DNA from: Methanoregulaceae archaeon
GTDB lineage: Archaea; Halobacteriota; Methanomicrobia; Methanomicrobiales; Methanospirillaceae
Reading direction: 5' to 3'
Assembly: GCA_019695435.1 (NCBI GenBank)
Contig: JACTVF010000123.1
Location: 1 to 6,899 of the forward strand
Length of the DNA stretch: 6,899 nucleotides
The translations under genes were made by a program, and so were the position numbers. This document shows positions 5,780 through 6,899 of this stretch, one piece after another. The stretch's first letter is position 1. Every line of letters starts with the position of its first letter. The notes beneath the pieces are model-generated. The model did not search any database. It worked only from the letters and a program-made list of their open reading frames with translations, and was not told the DNA's origin.

Positions 5780-6244
5780 ATGCAAAAAACCCCAACCCGT
5801 AAATACCAGGTGGTCGAGGAGGCGGAGATCGACCTCGTCCTCAAGTGCAGGGACAGCCACGAATTTTATGAGGAGTACCTTAAGGTATTCCCGGATACAA
5901 AGAAAGGGCTCGATAGTATCAGCAAGATCTGGAAACGCCGAAGCGAGTTTGCAAAGAAACGGCCGCAGACCTTCCCGCAGGCAGAAACCGGTAAGACAAA
6001 CTCCCGAGAGATCCAAACACTGATCGCCGAGCAGACAAAAATCATGAGTGATATGGCAGCGCTCACCAAGGAGAACCTTGAAGTAAGCCGGCAGATTCTT
6101 TCGGCACTTGCGCACCAGAACAGGATCCTCACCGGCCATCATGAAGAAAAACCAAAAGATCCCGTGCATCCTGCCCCGCCCCCAAAACCGCCGGTGCAGA
6201 AAAAGGCTCCTGAAAAGCAGACCCCCATCATGGTCGGATCATAG
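5780..6244 (+). CDS. Charged protein with possible Myb/HTH-like N-terminus and coiled coil, function unknown
   Basis: I do not recognise a named family for this 154-residue protein. Residues about 13-58 look helical and have a pattern like a SANT/Myb three-helix unit: acidic first helix EEAEIDLVLKCRD, then EFYEEYLKVFPDTKKG, then a basic helix DSISKIWKRRSEFAKK. This hints at DNA or protein binding but is inference. Residues about 75-116 form a likely amphipathic or coiled-coil helix (REIQTLIAEQTKIM onward), which could allow oligomers. The tail (about 120-150) is rich in Pro and Lys and probably disordered. There is no signal peptide or membrane segment, so it should be cytoplasmic. The start is supported by AGGAAGGT. 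The stop is TAG, followed by T-tracts. Codon use is GC-rich like the helicase. Confidence 0.75.
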   Translation: MQKTPTRKYQVVEEAEIDLVLKCRDSHEFYEEYLKVFPDTKKGLDSISKIWKRRSEFAKKRPQTFPQAETGKTNSREIQTLIAEQTKIMSDMAALTKENLEVSRQILSALAHQNRILTGHHEEKPKDPVHPAPPPKPPVQKKAPEKQTPIMVGS

Positions 6245-6256
6245 TGAGGTACCGGA

Positions 6257-6293
6257 TTTTTATTTTATTACTCTCCGCGCATATCTTTTTTTT
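6257..6293 (+). terminator. Double T-tract terminator after the 154-residue protein
   Basis: ATTTTTATTTTATT (6256-6269) and a T8 run (6286-6293) follow the TAG stop. Two successive T-tracts make a typical archaeal terminator. Confidence 0.55.
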
Positions 6294-6438
6294 ACTACAT
6301 TATCATGTATCAAAACCCACAATTTTCCCGTTATTTTAAAAAAGTGCGTGTATGGGGGCTGTAGACGGACTCTCCAAATCCCGGATATTACTAAAAATTA
6401 ATGCGGAATGTAAATTTTACCCACCAAACAACCCTATT
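6294..6438. other. AT-rich spacer, no gene seen
   Basis: This stretch is visibly richer in A and T than the genes to its left. An ATG at 6352 opens a frame that joins the AT-hook ORF, but the strong TATA box at 6439-6450 lies inside it and the extra 40 residues look non-coding. Part of it (about 6355-6390) superficially recalls a tRNA anticodon arm, but there is no T-arm. Confidence 0.4.
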
Positions 6439-6450
6439 CTTTTATATAGA
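6439..6450 (+). promoter_or_regulatory. Strong TATA box of the AT-hook gene
   Basis: CTTTTATATAGA contains TTTATATA (6441-6448), a near-consensus archaeal TATA box. Its centre is 27 bases before the ATG at 6472, so transcription should start at the first codon. This is the clearest promoter in the window and decides the start of the gene. Confidence 0.65.
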
Positions 6451-6471
6451 TCCAGACAAAACTTTTTGTAT

Positions 6472-6759
6472 ATGCCACGAGGACGACCAAAAGGCTCACG
6501 AAATATGAGCGCATATGAACGCGGAAAAGTAAAAAGAATACGAGAGAGTATGTCAGAGAAAGGGATCACGGATTTTGACCACCTGCGTGATCAACAGATC
6601 CTCAACAATATCTATGTCAGCACGGATGGCGAAGTTTTTGTAAAATACGGACTGGGCAAAAATTTCAGTGCGGAAATCAAGATCCCACAGAACCGGGTCG
6701 GCAAGAAGATTCTCGCAAAACTGGAAAAGAATCTCGCTGCGTTACGTACCGTGATCTGA
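6472..6759 (+). CDS. Small AT-hook-like protein, probably leaderless
   Basis: The protein is 95 residues from the ATG at 6472. A longer form starting at 6352 would contain the TATA box, so the shorter start is preferred. The N-terminus, PRGRPKGSR (residues 2-10), fits the AT-hook core (GRP flanked by basic residues), which binds the minor groove of AT-rich DNA. A basic helix follows (about 14-30, AYERGKVKRIRESMSEK). The C-terminal part (about 46-93) looks like beta strands NIYVSTDGEVFVKYGLG and SAEIKIP, then the lysine-rich helix GKKILAKLEKNLAALR. No catalytic motif is seen. DNA binding is inferred from the motif alone. Codons are more AT-rich (AAA, ATA, CGA, AGA) than in the neighbouring genes, so recent transfer or a different expression class is possible. 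The stop is TGA. Confidence 0.72.
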   Translation: MPRGRPKGSRNMSAYERGKVKRIRESMSEKGITDFDHLRDQQILNNIYVSTDGEVFVKYGLGKNFSAEIKIPQNRVGKKILAKLEKNLAALRTVI

Positions 6760-6796
6760 AATTACAGGAAAAAAAATTTACCGGGAAAAATTTCAG
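6756..6796 (+). repeat. Inverted repeat at the 3' end of the AT-hook gene
   Basis: CTGAAATT (6756-6763, containing the stop codon) is the exact complement of AATTTCAG (6789-6796). Inside it, AAATTT (6774-6779) and AAATTT (6788-6793) give an alternative stem. It could stabilise the mRNA 3' end or assist termination. Confidence 0.35.
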
Positions 6797-6844
6797 GATT
6801 GGAGGAATAGTTTATTCACTAGATTTGTCCCTTATTCCAAAAAG

Positions 6845-6871
6845 CTGTTTTTAACAGGTTCTTGTTTTTTT
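6845..6871 (+). terminator. Small hairpin plus T7 run near the window end
   Basis: CTGTT (6845-6849) pairs with AACAG (6853-6857) around a TTT loop. A T7 run (6865-6871) follows a few bases later. It is the best terminator candidate for the AT-hook gene. The T-runs alone would be enough in archaea. Confidence 0.4.
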
Positions 6872-6899
6872 CTGAAGTGCTCCATCAGTTTGTAACAAA

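Noticed and set aside
6352..6471. 40-residue N-terminal extension of the AT-hook protein
   Set aside because: A near-consensus TATA box lies within it at leaderless spacing to the inner ATG, and there is no ribosome site before 6352.

Overview
The window looks like chromosomal DNA from a methanogenic archaeon, most probably of the Methanomicrobiales (Methanoregula/Methanosphaerula-like). This is inferred from several signs together: archaeal TATA boxes 25-30 bases ahead of starts, some apparently leaderless genes beside genes with Shine-Dalgarno (SD) sites, T-tract terminators, an iron-sulfur flavoprotein with the compact cysteine motif common in methanogens, a Thr/Pro-stalked lipoprotein of a type frequent in these genomes, and GC-rich coding DNA with AT-rich gaps. 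No rRNA, tRNA, CRISPR array, IS element or phage gene was seen.

Layout: 145-1590 (+) is a 12-helix APC-superfamily amino acid permease. It converges on 1793-2365 (-), an iron-sulfur flavoprotein/NADPH-dependent FMN reductase family protein. A 210-base divergent intergenic region separates that from 2576-4174 (+), a DEAD-box RNA helicase with a C-terminal DbpA-type RNA-binding domain, preceded by a six-codon in-frame upstream ORF. Next is a short secreted lipoprotein (4356-4853, +), converging on a membrane-anchored PF10107-like 'Holliday junction resolvase-related' nuclease (4982-5437, -). After a mostly gene-free stretch (5438-5725) comes a 13-codon mini-ORF whose stop overlaps the SD of a small charged protein with a possible Myb/HTH-like N-terminus (5780-6244, +). 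The window ends in AT-rich DNA holding a probably leaderless 95-residue AT-hook-like protein (6472-6759, +).

These are mostly separate transcription units, each with its own promoter or terminator, not one operon or an obvious defence or mobile system. Three products may act on nucleic acid (helicase, PF10107 nuclease, AT-hook protein) and a fourth is a weaker candidate (154-residue protein), but nothing in the layout links them. The parts least explained by known families are the right-hand third (5438-6899) and the two mini-ORFs in leader regions.
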